From positions 1 to 64,000 of the forward strand of contig WWBZ02000073.1 of NCBI GenBank assembly GCA_011503125.2: a stretch of DNA of 64,000 bases, read 5' to 3'. The translations under genes and the position numbers were made by a program. This stretch comes from Botryosphaeria dothidea (lineage: Eukaryota > Ascomycota > Dothideomycetes > Botryosphaeriales > Botryosphaeriaceae). The notes under the pieces are model-generated. The model was given only the letters and a program-made list of their open reading frames with translations. It searched no databases and was not told the origin of the DNA. Below, one piece after another: positions 10,952 to 22,193 of the stretch (the first letter of the stretch is position 1; the number at the start of each line of letters is the position of its first letter).

Positions 10952-12745
10952 TTAGACTAAGCTTATCCCCTTCCTCTATGCGCTATAGCTCCCACGTAAG
11001 CACTGCGTTCTTATTCTCCTTTCCTCTATACGCTATAGCTCCTACTTTAGGATAGTAGCTAGGCTCGTTGCTAGTTAACTATATTTGGGAAATCGTTTAA
11101 GAAGGTGTCCGTGTAGGCACTTAAGAAGGTTCCCGAAGGAAGTCCTTTAATAAAACGACGGTGTGGCGTTTAAGAAGGCACGAAGAAGTCCCTAAAAGAA
11201 GATCTAAAAGGAGATCTTAGAGAGGACACTGTTACGGTTTGAACCCTGAGGGTGCCTTGGATGGATCCTGCGGCGAGACCTTGGGTTGAGAGGACCCTGA
11301 AGCTCAATGAAGCTCAACAAGAAAACCCTGCAACTCGCTACCAGTAAAAGGGACTCTGGAGAGATATATAAGCAGCGCTATCTTACTCAAACCTTTCTTT
11401 CTTTTCTCTTTAGCTTAGTCTTCTCGTAGATAGTAGTGCCACTGCATTTCCGCGAGTGCACCGGATGCAAGCCATTACAGACACCTAAGAAGACATCTAA
11501 GAAGACACCTAAGAAGGCACTTAAGAAGATACCTAAGGAGACGCTTAAGAAGACACCTAAAGAGGCGTCCTAGAATAGACGACTAACTAATAGATGAACC
11601 GTAAGAGGCCCTATAGCGCGAATAAGAGGATCTACCGCAATAGGCGAACTAACTATTTATAATAGTTACTTAGCTATAGGCACGAATAGATAGCCAGGCT
11701 ACTATACTAATAATAAGATAGCCTCGCGTAGGAATAGCTACGTCTACTCCGACGGCTTAAGTATAAACCCTACCGACCGTAATTGCTAAAGCGGTTACTT
11801 AAGCGCTTACGGTAAGTTAAAGGCTAAGAAAAATTCTACCCGAACTAGTAGAATTTAAAGGAGAACGAAAGGAGCTAGAAGCCTGGATTAATTAAGTAAA
11901 TTAGAAACTTCGAATCGATTACGTAAGCTACCTAGAAACGATATAAGCAGCGTTGCTATTTAACTAGCTACGAGGAACCGCGCTTACCTACTTATAACTA
12001 TAGTAGAGATCCTTAAGCTAGACGGCTATAACCTAGGACCTATTCGAATAGCTAAGGGCCGTATTTGGCGACCTATATCGCGAGGAAAAAGCACGTCGCG
12101 AGCTCCGAGCCCTACATTAAAAAGGTGGCCCCTTTAGAGAATACTTTATAAAGTTCCGCCATCTAATGCTTAAATCTGGCAAAAGTACTATATAGGACGA
12201 TAAGCAAAAGAAAGACTCTCTTTGGGACTCAATTAGCTGGGAACTAAAAGACCGACTAGTTGGCAAGAGCTTAGAAGATCTTACGTTCCACGAATTTGCC
12301 AACTTACTGGCTAGAACTAGTAACGATATAGAGGCTGTTAATAAGGCTAAGAAGTTAGTTATACGAAGTGGGTATCAAGGAAGGAGAAGCCCAAGTCCTC
12401 AAACCAATAAGAGATCTACTCGATCAATAACGACTACCAGACCTACTACGTATCCAAAGCCTCTTTAAAACGACTAAATGGACTGGGAACTAACAGGCCT
12501 AGCCAAAGCCGTACTAACCCGGAGAGCTAAATGGGTAACTTAAGATAAGATCAACCGACGTCGTTAGAATAGGCTTTGTACGCGTTGTGGTGCTTCAGGA
12601 CACTGGAAGCATACATGCCCTTATGCGCCTGCCCGTCGCCCAGCTCAAGCTGCTAGTATTAGACAGTCGGAGTAGGAAGTTCCTCCGCAATTAGAGGAGG
12701 ATACTAAAGTGTTAGAGGTCAATAAGAATTCGGAAAAAGAGTAGC
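10952..12745 (+). pseudogene. gag: gypsy-5 leader and Gag, RIP-damaged
   Basis: The leader starts at 10952 with the primer site AGACTAAGCT (10954-10963) and is interrupted by solo LTR (c). After 11480 a 12-base tandem repeat would encode EDTQ-like units once CAA-to-TAA changes are allowed for. A retrotransposon capsid domain follows, with EFKGERKELEAWIN near 11850 and REYFIKFRHLMLKSGK near 12140. A zinc knuckle, CTRCGASGHWKHTC (C-x2-C-x4-H-x4-C), lies at 12577-12618. Its layout resembles gypsy-1 Gag. There are many stops, no pol follows, and the element is truncated beyond 13.1 kb. Confidence 0.85.
11230..11479 (+). repeat. gypsy-5 solo LTR (c) with GACAC duplication
   Basis: This 250-bp LTR is inserted in the leader of gypsy-5 and flanked by GACAC at 11225-11229 and 11480-11484. 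It is less mutated than LTR (b) and contains a small internal duplication (GCTCAATGAA/GCTCAACAAG). It is a younger insertion of the same family into an older copy. Confidence 0.93.
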
Positions 12746-12984
12746 TGTTACGGTTTGAACCCTGAAGGTGCCTTGGATGGATCCTGCGGCGAGACCTTAG
12801 GTCGAGAGGACCCTGAAGCTTAATAAGAAAACCCTGTAACTCGTTACCAGTAAAAGGAACTCTGGAGAGATATATAAGCAGCGCTATCTTGCTTAAACCT
12901 TTCTTCCTTTTCTCTTTAGCTTGGTCTTCTCGTAGATAGAATGCCACTATATTTCCGCGAGTGCACCGGATACAAGCCATCACA
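12746..12984 (+). repeat. gypsy-5 LTR (d)
   Basis: This 239-bp copy runs from TGTTACGG to CATCACA and follows the gag frame. The flanks (GTAGC and GTAAA) differ, so it is not a clean solo insertion. The 12985-13000 stretch (TAAAGTATTAGAGGT) resembles the gag end at 12705-12719 (TAAAGTGTTAGAGGT), so a local duplication may be involved. After it, 12985-13100 reads as mildly decayed element-like sequence. Confidence 0.85.
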
Positions 12985-13109
12985 GTAAAGTATTAGAGGT
13001 GTAAATAGTCAGGGAGCTGTCCCTTTATTAATACTATCTTTCCGCCTATCCTGTGCAAGAGCGCAGGCAGCTAGAGACTTGGACCGCGGGAGTTTTTGTC
13101 TCTTTGCAG

Positions 13110-13269
13110 TGGGCTTCAAATTGGTACCAATATTGGCGTGCCTGAGGTTGGGGGTGAAAGATTGACTGCTATCACTTTCTTAAACCACAAAGGAACGGCG
13201 ATTGAATATCGAGAGCGAGGGAAGGATCCAGCGACTGGACGGTATAGTTCAGGCAATTTCCTCTCATAA
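13110..13269 (+). pseudogene. Possible 3' exon of a truncated host gene
   Basis: A pyrimidine-rich TCTCTTTGCAG at 13099-13109 looks like a fungal 3' splice site. It is followed by 52 codons without RIP stops (GLQIGTNIGVPEVGG ... RYSSGNFLS) ending in TAA. I do not recognise the family. Sequence upstream is gypsy-5, so the 5' part of the gene would have been lost. It could also be a chance frame. Confidence 0.25.
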
Positions 13270-14767
13270 CGGCAGATAGACGGTATATAGTAATAGTATT
13301 TTTTTTAATAGTGTGTCAAATCTTATGTCTTTCCCTGTGTGCTTGTAGTCGGTTCTTTTTATACTCCTTACAATGAATACACTAGTGTCAACCAGAATCC
13401 CCTTATTTCTCACGCAGTACTTCGTATTCAGTTTAGTGTCAAACTCCAATTACCTTCGCTTTCTTTGCCGCGATCAGTTGCCGAGCTCTCTTTGCTTTTT
13501 CTTATACACCAAGGCGAAACTCTCACTCAAACGCCTTCCCAAACACTGCACACGCAATCTACCCCTTTCCTTTATCACGTTACTTCTTAAGAATCATGTA
13601 TTTAAGAACCTACTTTAGCTGCTCATTCCAAGAATCAGCAGTGTACAATTCAATCGCTTTGCACTGTTCGACAACTAGACATATTGTTCAACGTAGCGTT
13701 AGTCATAAGAGGTAAGCGGTAATGCAAGGCGTCATTACGACGGAGATAAAAAGATAGATTAGATATCTACGATTAAGAAAATTGATGATGGTTTAGTAGC
13801 GTTGAATTCCAAAGTCTAGACAGGAACAACTCCTCCTAAGGATAGAGTATCTATCGCATTTGAAGGACAAGGGAACTTTCCCGAAGGAATTACCGGTTGA
13901 AAAGAAAGGCATGGCCTTATTGTATAGCACTGGTCCCAGACAGCTAGCGGAGTTAGCTTACTGACTAAAAAAAATTTCTTCACCGTTTAACTTACAAGCT
14001 AGGGCGCTGTCCTCATTATAAAGTGTATGCGATTCCCAATATTCAATTGTGAAGTCCCAATCGGGACAACGCCGACCCCAATCATTAACGTAACCTTGAT
14101 GCTGATTCAATAAGTACAGAAGTCGAATGATTTATAAAAGGGGGGACGTACACGAGACCATCCTTTTCGGACATATACTCTTGGTTGCTCTATAAGAAAG
14201 CAGGAAGATTCGGGCGTTTGGCAGTCCGCTTGGTATGCGTGAGAGTAGCTGACACTGCATCCCGGAAGTAAGCCCTGACTCAGGTGAAAAGTTTTATAGC
14301 GGCCAACCTGTCGGACTCCGTTTTGGTAATTCCAAGACCTAATTCCTTTATGAATCCTAGGGCAAACTTCGCATATTTGCCGAGGAGTTTTTCCTACGTC
14401 GGGCATTCAGTTTTGAGTATACGGGAGATAAGGGGTAAAGACTTACTCCAAGGTTCTGAGCTCCAGGAAGGTCTTTTGATGAGACTGATCCGCTCAGAGT
14501 AGACTGATGCGTCACCTGTGCGGTGTACGTTCCCTTGACTGGAGCGCAGAGCTGTTGCGACACCAAGTGGATATATCCACGGGAATTGGGATTCTCGGAC
14601 GTGGTATGCCCTACTGATGTATAAACCACGTTATCTTCGCTGCAGTCCGGAGGTGGCAGAAGTATTTGGGGATCTCGCTTCACCAGCGAAGCGGCGTATT
14701 GCTTGGGGTCGTAGCTTTCGTTGAAAACGCTTTGTCTAATTCATCCGTGTGAGTTCTGCGCTCGGAT

Positions 14768-15139
14768 CTATGAAGGATAATACGTTCGGTACCTTAAATC
14801 CTCAACATCTTCGTCTGAAAGCTGTATATTCGCCCACGAGGGACCTGACAGAAAGTATTCCTTGAATTCAAGGATGGTAATCATCTCGAAATCAACATTG
14901 TGCTCAACTTCACCATTTTCATTCCATGTCGTCCTGACTGGCAATCCTGCATATCCGTGAAATGGTAGCATGTGCCCAGGATCCGATCGATTGAGGGGCA
15001 CGAAGATTCCATTTTCTTCCACGTAGAGCTGAAACGATGGCATCTCTCCCGCCTCTTGCCTAGCCATCACTATCCTGAGGAAAGCGCTTGACAGTAGACA
15101 GCAGTAAAGGGAAGTGAGGCCATTGTTAAAAAAGAACAT
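14768..15139 (-). CDS. Hypothetical small protein, possibly secreted
   Basis: The 123-codon frame starts at ATG 15139. The first 26 residues hold a hydrophobic stretch (LTSLYCCLLSSAFLRIVMA) that could act as a signal peptide or membrane anchor, although the N-terminus lacks a positive charge. The remainder is hydrophilic and acidic, has no cysteine, and ends RYRTYYPS. I do not recognise a domain. Length and position fit a subtelomeric secreted-protein candidate, but an exon of a larger gene or a chance frame cannot be excluded. Confidence 0.3.
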   Translation of the reverse strand: MFFFNNGLTSLYCCLLSSAFLRIVMARQEAGEMPSFQLYVEENGIFVPLNRSDPGHMLPFHGYAGLPVRTTWNENGEVEHNVDFEMITILEFKEYFLSGPSWANIQLSDEDVEDLRYRTYYPS

Positions 15140-16732
15140 GATTCCCGATTCTAAGGATGAATCGATGCTGGTCTAGGACATGATGCTACAGGAGAGGATA
15201 TTGAACAAATTTATAGCTTTTATGTTTCTATTATCATGACCATATAAAGTTCAGTGTTTCTAATTGCCTTTCCATAGTCCCAAGTTCTCCTTGGGACAAA
15301 CACGATGAAGCACGGCATTCGCAGCCACACTAAAGTTGCCTCGTTAGTTTTTACATAACTCGACCTCTTCCTCGGTACTCATCTTGACCCTGACCTTTGC
15401 TAAAATCTAAACTAGGAGACGTATCTCAAGCCAATTCAGTAAGGGGATCAGGCTGCCCTGCTGGTTGGGAGCTGTGTTTCTTGATACGAGATGTAAGCAC
15501 TGTCACGTAACTTCGATAGGGGAAATCTTAATTCTACCCTAAATATGAAAATTAGCGAATTAGAAGCAAACGCTTGAGAACGTGGAAACAAACCGATAGA
15601 ATCGGAACGAGTATATGTAAGGTTAAATCTACTTGGAATAGTGCCGCAAGTTAAATTGTCATACGCGTTCTATCGCTGGCGGGATCTAGTAGATATATTT
15701 TCTGCTGTCTAGTGGGACTATTGGTAAATGCCGCAAGCAAAGCGGCTGTTGACTAGCAAGAGTGCTGGGATTGAGGTCTTAATAAGCATGCCACTAGTGC
15801 AGGGTAAGAGTTACTGCAGTACGGCTACCTCCCCCCGTCACAACACGTACCGTTCTCCTTAACTAATGGAGTAAACCATGTCAACCACAGGCAGGAAGAA
15901 AATGGTGAAGCTAGTACGTCGGCTCTGCCTTCAACCGTTTTCAAGTCCCAAGACCCGGTCACTCGCAATACTTATACGCATATAGAGAGCAGATATAGTA
16001 AGCTAGAGACACTACGACCGAGAATATAGGTAAGTTACGTGTTAAGATGCACCGGATGTATAAGGCCTTTGCGGAAGGCCTCGGCGAAGGTTCTGTAGAG
16101 GTTGATTAAGATAGTATGTCGTATCTAATTCGAAGGAGGGTTTGCGGGTGGAGTATTGCGTTCTTGAAGTGGATGTGGATTTGTAGAAATTTGCTTGGGG
16201 CTAAAACTCAGCAAGAGAGTTCAAAAGCAATTTGCGGAGTAGCACGGCGCGATGTCCTTAAGGCCAATGACCTTTCGAATTTTAATCACGCAGGCTATCG
16301 GAATTTATCAGTTCGCGTCGCGCCTATGTTTATTGCAGGGGCCTCCCCAGCTGTCTTGCGAGATTCCATCGCCTTGGGAACAGTGAGGGCACAACTTCTC
16401 ACTCAAAGCCGCAAGCTGCGATTGTCATGCCTTCCCGCACAATCTTCTCATATGTAGGGCTTTTGCAGGATCTTCAGGTTTGTACAGCGCAAAAGTCCTT
16501 CCAACGTGGAAACGGAGTTGTGATGCCGGCCATCCAGCTTCACAGGGCTCCGTATGCGCCAGCGAGAGCCAGAAACTAGCGCTGGGTGCTCATGATCGGT
16601 AGAAGCTTCAAGTTTACAGGATTGAATCTGCCCCTTTGTTACGAACCTACCTGTATATAGAGTTGTTGGGGCACGATCAGCCACCAGGATGATCATTGCT
16701 GAACCTTTTGTCGACTGTGAGTCGGCGGGAGG

Positions 16733-17113
16733 TTGGCCGAATGGTCTTACACACCGACTGAAACCCAACACAGGCGGTCCGTCGTAACACCCTTCTCCTT
16801 TCTCCAGTCACATCGAAAGGTAAAGAAATTAAGCTGGAACCCAATTCTAAGCGGAAGTGCAAGAAAAGTCTTCTATTGCTCGGACAGGATATTTGCTCGC
16901 GAACCATGTATTAATGGGAAACTAGTTACACGATTGTTCGTGTTCCTTATGTTAGTCCTTGTATGTACAACTCTATTGCTCCGAGCCTCCCCGGTGTTTT
17001 GTCATGGCGTGACGGAATCACAGTCAAGTTTCGAAAATGATCTACTCGACTTGTTCTTGCAGCGAGAGCTATGGGAAAGAATTTCATTATCATGCCAACC
17101 TACAACAGAGTAA
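16733..17113 (+). CDS. Hypothetical frame with one hydrophobic segment
   Basis: The 126-codon frame carries a strongly hydrophobic stretch (LFVFLMLVLVCTTLLL) at about residues 68-83, then a short acidic tail. A GTAAGC directly overlapping its end at 17112 could be a fungal 5' splice site. The hydrophobic segment is internal, so the true start may be the later ATG at 16949. It is not assigned to any family and overlaps open frames on the other strand. Confidence 0.2.
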   Translation: MAEWSYTPTETQHRRSVVTPFSFLQSHRKVKKLSWNPILSGSARKVFYCSDRIFAREPCINGKLVTRLFVFLMLVLVCTTLLLRASPVFCHGVTESQSSFENDLLDLFLQRELWERISLSCQPTTE

Positions 17114-17557
17114 GCCTGGCACGGTCACGAAAGACGCTGCTGGCGAGGTACCGCATGTACAAGTACATGTCGAGCTTCAAGGTCAACCTACCGCCGTAGA
17201 CGGCTCGCCTAAGGTTTGGGTGAAACACGAAAAACTGTCGTCAGTGCACCGGAGCAAGCAAAATTCTGACGGCATTGTCTTTCCCAGGGAAAGGATGGGC
17301 CTCTGCCGGTACTTTCCATGTCGAATTTGACTCCGGGCTCTACAGAGCTTCGAGGATCCCGGGTTGACTGAGCCAGTCTGAGTTTTATAACTGCCCTTAT
17401 GATCTCTGCCGTTCTGCGGCCTATTTGATCGCCTCTCGATTGATGACGGTAATTTAGATACTGGCTCAAGAAAGAACTTTTCTGGAGAACTCTACCAACT
17501 ATTTGGGATTATACGAGTCACACAATCCATCTTCGTCTCGATCTCATACGCCACGAC

Positions 17558-17788
17558 TGTCAGGCCCCTTAAGCGCTACCACCCCAGGCAACTGGGTAGA
17601 TACTCAACAGCAACCAGAGGCCCCAGCTGTACCAAGGATAACTCGGTCAGGCACTAAGGCACGGGCCCAGTGCTAAGCGACTGGGTATATTTACCCTTCG
17701 CCCTCTCTTTCCAGACTCTTCCCTTTTCTCCTTGTACATAGATTTTCAGTTAAAAGCAATACCATCATTTCGGCTTTGCTGCCTCACA
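17558..17788 (+). repeat. gypsy-3 LTR, lightly mutated, plus strand
   Basis: The 231-bp LTR runs from TGTCAGGCCCCTTAAGC to GCCTCACA. It is the least RIP-altered copy in the window and the best reference for the family. It holds GGGTATATTTACC (TATA-like) and GTACATAGATT at 17734-17744, which is complementary to the primer site just outside. Other copies are at 31836, 54150 and 61658. Confidence 0.93.
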
Positions 17789-18085
17789 CAATCTATGTAC
17801 CACTAACAAGGAACCTGAACTCGACAACCCGACACCCGTACCATCAACCAGAAACCTAAACTTGACAACCTGCAACCAGAACCCGACAACACCAACAACC
17901 TACAACCAGAACTTAACAACACCGATACTCTGCGACAAGCAACCTAGAAATATCAAAACCTACACTATCAGAGAAACAACAGTGCAATTACAGGAAATCT
18001 CTCTTCTTGAACAAGATACAAAGATCCTCGTTAACCCTGCACTAATCTCTTTAGAGTTTTGTTCCAGTTTTGGTAGATAACTGGG
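17789..18085 (+). mobile_element. gypsy-3 leader and gag start, truncated
   Basis: This follows the LTR directly. It begins with the primer site AATCTATGTAC (17790-17800) and then an asparagine- and threonine-rich stretch (about 17862-18080) that is the less mutated version of 53724-54149. The element breaks off at about 18085 against LTR-D sequence. Confidence 0.85.
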
Positions 18086-18302
18086 CTAAAATGCGCAGCA
18101 TATCCTTGCGTGCCTAGGGAGAGAAAAGGAAGATGTAGAAGACTTTGATTTCTGAAGGTAGTAACTATTGTGGCTTAAATACATAACTGTTGGATATAAA
18201 TTAGGTAGAAGTTGGGTAGATATCGGGTAGACATTGGGTAGTAAGTAGGGAACACGGAGCAGGTTAGGTAGTAGGTAGGTGCCTAAATTGCCACCGTATG
18301 CC
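18086..18302 (-). repeat. LTR-D fragment
   Basis: This is an inverted partial copy of the solo LTR at 60497-60769. It shares GCGCAGCATATCCTTGCGTG, the middle region and GGTAGGTAGGTGCC. The terminal ~20 bases with TGTAACGG are missing. The middle holds TGGGTAGA-type short repeats. Confidence 0.85.
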
Positions 18303-18823
18303 TAAGATATATGGGATTGGATTGGATTGGTCTACTTAGGCTACGATGTCTTCTATGGAGACATAAGAGCCGTCCTATGTATATTACCGCGCCTTTCATT
18401 CGTTATTGCCTTACCTTACTTCTCAGCCCAACTCCGTTTAGTAATCGTACGGCGGCTGCGTCGCCCCGCTAGTCCTATCTAGGCCGGACAGCCGTGCAGT
18501 TGATTTTAGGAATTAAATTACCGCCTTAACTACCCGTATGTCCGGCCTCCATCGTTTCTTTGGCTCATCGACCGGTTGCCTAGTCCGCCAGTCCTACCTC
18601 CTACTCTACCCTCTAAGTATATATGAAACGTCTCCCCACCTTTCCCCCACGCTGCTTACTAAATCTTTACGAGCCTACTGCCACTGCGGACAGACTAAAA
18701 GAATATGCTATACTATCTCTAACCTATATCTACACTCGTACCGTCCTAATTCCTCTCTCCGTAGCTATTAGAGAAATTCCCGGAGGAAGCTATAATTGAT
18801 CCGATACTAGATAAGGATAGCTA
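18303..18823. other. Unassigned sequence
   Basis: This is 520 bases between an LTR-D fragment and LINE-1 copy 2. It starts with GATTGGATTGGATTGG and is otherwise moderately pyrimidine-rich. A 77-codon frame at 18538-18771 has no recognisable features. I see no repeat shared with the rest of the window. Confidence 0.5.
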
Positions 18824-21357
18824 TATTTATTTTTATTTTATTTATTTATTTAGTTTTACGTCCTTTTTTCAGCCTATAACTATTAAAGACGGAGTTTCTA
18901 GAACTCGTAGCTATAGAAGGGTAATACCTCTTTTTAGTAAAGGTGGGCTATTTAGGTATAGTAAACGGTATAGCGTCTATCGCCTAAATAGGCTAGTAGC
19001 CAAAGGAAATAAAGGAGAAATAGATATAAGGAAAGTAAAAGAAAATACGGTAGGTATACGTTTATTTAGAGCTCCGCCGAGCTATTTTCTAGATACTATC
19101 TCCGTGTAGATATCTTTGTTTATTTTAGAAAATCTAGCGTACTAGATATTTCTTTTATCGATGTAAGAAGCTCCTTTAGGTCTAGATAGTCTCTTCTAAG
19201 TATATCCTTTATACTCCTTCTTTCGTAGAAGTATTTTAGATATTTTAGTAAGAGATGTCTAGGTGTTTATTTTGCTATATTCGTGCATAGGCACCTATCG
19301 GTTTCGGCGTGTTTAAACCTAAAGAGATAGGATCTAAAGTATCCGTGTCCTATCTTTAGTTAGTAAAAGGCGGAGGCTAATTCTCGCTCTTTTAAAGGGG
19401 CTTTTAGTTTCCGTTTAACTTAATAGCCGTATAGTTCCTTATAGGTAGAGGCTAAGGTGTTTTTAAGCTTCTTTTCCCACTCTTTATAAAGCTCTTCCTT
19501 TAGCTATATTCCGTAGAAGGCTACGCTATTTTTCGAGCTCGATATAGATAGTCTAGTAGCTTCTTTTACTAGTTTATCCGCAGTTTTATTTCTAAGGATA
19601 TCTTTATATCTAGGTACCTATTCTAGAGAGATTTTATTCCCCTTATCCTATAGGATTTTTACTGCTTTTACTACCCGGATTTATTAGTCTTAGCTAGAAG
19701 TATTAGCTAGGGTTTATAGCCGTAAGAGTACGGCTTAGTTATCCGCATAGACTCTTATTTCTCGGTTTTTATATCTACGTTTACTAGTAAATTCGAGGGT
19801 ATTTATAATACCTTCTAGTTCGCCGTTATAAACGAGGTAGTTAGGACCGTAGTTTCTAACTAGTTCTTATTATATTAAGTCTCGAGATTAGCTAAGGTCT
19901 AGTATTTCTATTCCTATTCCTATTTCTTTTCCGTTAGGAAGTTATAGGGCGTCGGAATATATAGATACTTAACTATTCGGGGCTTCTAGGACGGCCTTAT
20001 TATATACTTTCGATTCGGCTTCCTTCTCTAGTATAGATATTCTAACTAAATAAGAAGAGCTACCGCTCTACGGTTTAAAAAGAAAGAGGTCTATCTCTTC
20101 TATCTTCTTAGGGATTTTAGAGTATATTCCTCTTATTCTTTCTATCTATATAGGGGGTATACTACTAAAGTTTCGGTTAGGTTCTCTCTCTATTTCGCAG
20201 CGGATTAGATATTTCTTTTCGAGCTGTCTTATTCTAAACGTATACTTTTTTAGAATATCGTCTAGACGGAGCTCGGAGGGTAGAATTACCGTCTCTAATT
20301 CTAAAGAAATAATAGGAGTAGTTTTAAAAACTCCTAGAATCTTCCGTAGAGCAAGGTTTTAGAGTAGTATATATTAGCGTTTAAACTATGCCTAATTTTT
20401 CTAGAAGATTTAATAGCTATAATCGGCTACGCTAGTAATATAGGCTATATATAGCTGTCTAACCGCGTAGGGGGATAAACTCCGTTTAATATTAGCTAGT
20501 CTAGAGAGGCGTTGGAAGGCTAAACGGGCTTAGCTAACTCTTATAGAGACGTGCTCCTTAAAAGTTAGTTTTAAGTCGAAGAAGATCTCTAGCTAACGGA
20601 CGAGTTTTTAAGGTTCTACTATATTATCGTCTAGTAAAATAATAGAGGTTTAGCTAGCCTCTTTATTATTAGAGAAGTATAGAAGTTTAGTCTTTAAAAG
20701 ATCGAATTCTACCCCGTTCTCTTAGCCCCGCTTATAGAGCTGTTTTACCTCTTCCTCTAATAGACGTTTATTACGTTTATAGCTAGAAGAACTAGCTACT
20801 AGAGTAATATCGTCTATATAGAATAAGTAGATAATTTTACTTATCTTAAAGAGCTTACGAATATATATAAGGAATAGTATAGGGAAGATCGGGCTTCTCT
20901 AAGGAATCCTAGTCTCTATTCTACTAAAATTCTTATTTTCTCCGTTAAAGGCGAGGCCTAGTACTCGTAGATTAAGAAAAGACCTAACCTATACGAGTAG
21001 ATTAACTAGTAGGCCTATTCTTACTATTATAGCTAGTAGTTATTCTTAGGCGACGTAGTTAAAGGCTTCTTTTATATTAAGAAATAAGGCCGAGGTTTTA
21101 CGCTTTTTACGGCGATTCTTCTCGGCGATATTTATTAGTAGTAGGGCGGTATTAATAGTAGATTTCTTTAGCCTTCCCCCGATTTAGGAGGGATCTAGAA
21201 GAGAGGTCGTTTCTACTAAAAAGCCTAGCCTTCTTACTAGTATCCGTTTAAGAGTTTTTCCTAGGTAATTAAGAAGTAAAATTACCCTATAAGCCTTTAG
21301 AATAGATTCGTCGGGTTTATTTAGCTTCTTTAGGATTATACCGGTAGCCCTTCTCTA
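18824..21357 (-). mobile_element. LINE-1 copy 2 (inverted sister of copy 1)
   Basis: This is the RT-RNase H-tail part of the same LINE on the minus strand, colinear with 7783-10319. It shares most individual RIP mutations with copy 1, for example the same TAA in the AAATAAACCCGACG stretch, so the two derive from an already mutated copy or were mutated in parallel. Additional private changes exist. The (TAAA)n tail is at 18824-18855. Its inner end at 21357 is CTCTA directly against the gypsy-4 3' LTR, exactly the site occupied by the solo LTR in copy 1. Confidence 0.9.
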
Positions 21358-21832
21358 TATAACGAGCGGGCCTCTACCTCTAAGAATCTAAATACTAAAG
21401 AGGATAGAAACCTATCGAAGGGTTTTCCTTAAGTAGATATAAGAAGAGGTACGTAAAGAACGAGTAGACGACTAAAGACTAAGTACTACGTACGAAGGCC
21501 TTATTACTAATAGAGTCTAAATTCTATTATAAGGTTCTATTATTAAAGTTAACCACGGAGGGTTAAATACTAGCTAGGGAGTAAAGCTATATATACTATA
21601 GAGGGTATATATAATCTAGTAGTGCCGTCTTTTAAGGGCATCGCTAAGCGTACCGTTACTTAAGAGTATACGTTAGTATACCGTTTATTAAGGGCACGAA
21701 TAGGTTGCACGTAATAACTTACGTAGTAGAGTCCGTAATCTCGTAACCTCGGTTCTATAAGACTTCCGACTTCTCGCTATTTCGTCGGAGTTAATCCGTA
21801 ATTCTCTAACCTAAGGAGGCTATGCCGTAATA
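21358..21832 (-). repeat. gypsy-4 3' LTR
   Basis: This is 475 bp, equal in length to the 5' LTR with its insert removed. A purine-rich tract on the minus strand (AAAGAGGGGGATAG, plus 21833-21846) abuts it, marking it as the 3' LTR. Confidence 0.92.
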
Positions 21833-21873
21833 CTATCCCCCTCTTTAAAGATCTTCGGCCTAGAGATTCTTCC

Positions 21874-22021
21874 TGTTGGTATGTTGATGAACAATAATGA
21901 TCTATTGATGATTGGCATGAGGAGGAAGGGCGTAGGTGGCCCACCCTCCTTATATACGTAAGTGAGTGACTAAGCTATCTGGTGTTGCAAAAGCAATATG
22001 CAAAACACGTGATTTCCAACA
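21874..22021 (-). repeat. Copia-A 3' LTR
   Basis: This is 148 bp, TGTTGGTATG to TTCCAACA on the plus strand. It has A where the partner has G in ACAATRATGATC. Confidence 0.95.
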
Positions 22022-22193
22022 CACCCCCTTCGCGTGGTGTCCGATCGGGCAGTGCGCGATAATCTGCTTAGTATTAACCTTTAACAGTGTGAAAGGAACG
22101 TGATTACCGAAATATATAAATAAAATAGTAACAATCTGGTTTAAGCGGTGTGTACGCTTATAATCACTGTTGTAGTAATGAGAGGCCTAAGCC

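Larger units (their letters stand above)
13270..17557. other. Non-RIP island of balanced composition, no certain gene
   Basis: This 4.3-kb block differs sharply from its surroundings: mixed base composition, few TA-rich stop runs, and no similarity to the LTRs or coding regions elsewhere in the window. Open frames are short, on both strands and overlapping, as expected for intron-containing or decayed genes. Two frames are listed separately at low confidence. I see no tRNA, no tandem array and no transposon end inside it. It is the only part of the window likely to be single-copy. Confidence 0.6.

Noticed and set aside
12746..12984. LTR (d) as a clean solo insertion or as the 3' LTR of gypsy-5
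   Set aside because: The flanks GTAGC and GTAAA differ, and no pol lies between it and the 5' LTR, so neither simple reading is supported.
16116..16771. Overlapping frames on both strands (16116-16457 plus; 16448-16771 minus)
   Set aside because: They have no recognisable domain, no supporting splice signals that connect them, and are plausible by chance in balanced-composition DNA.
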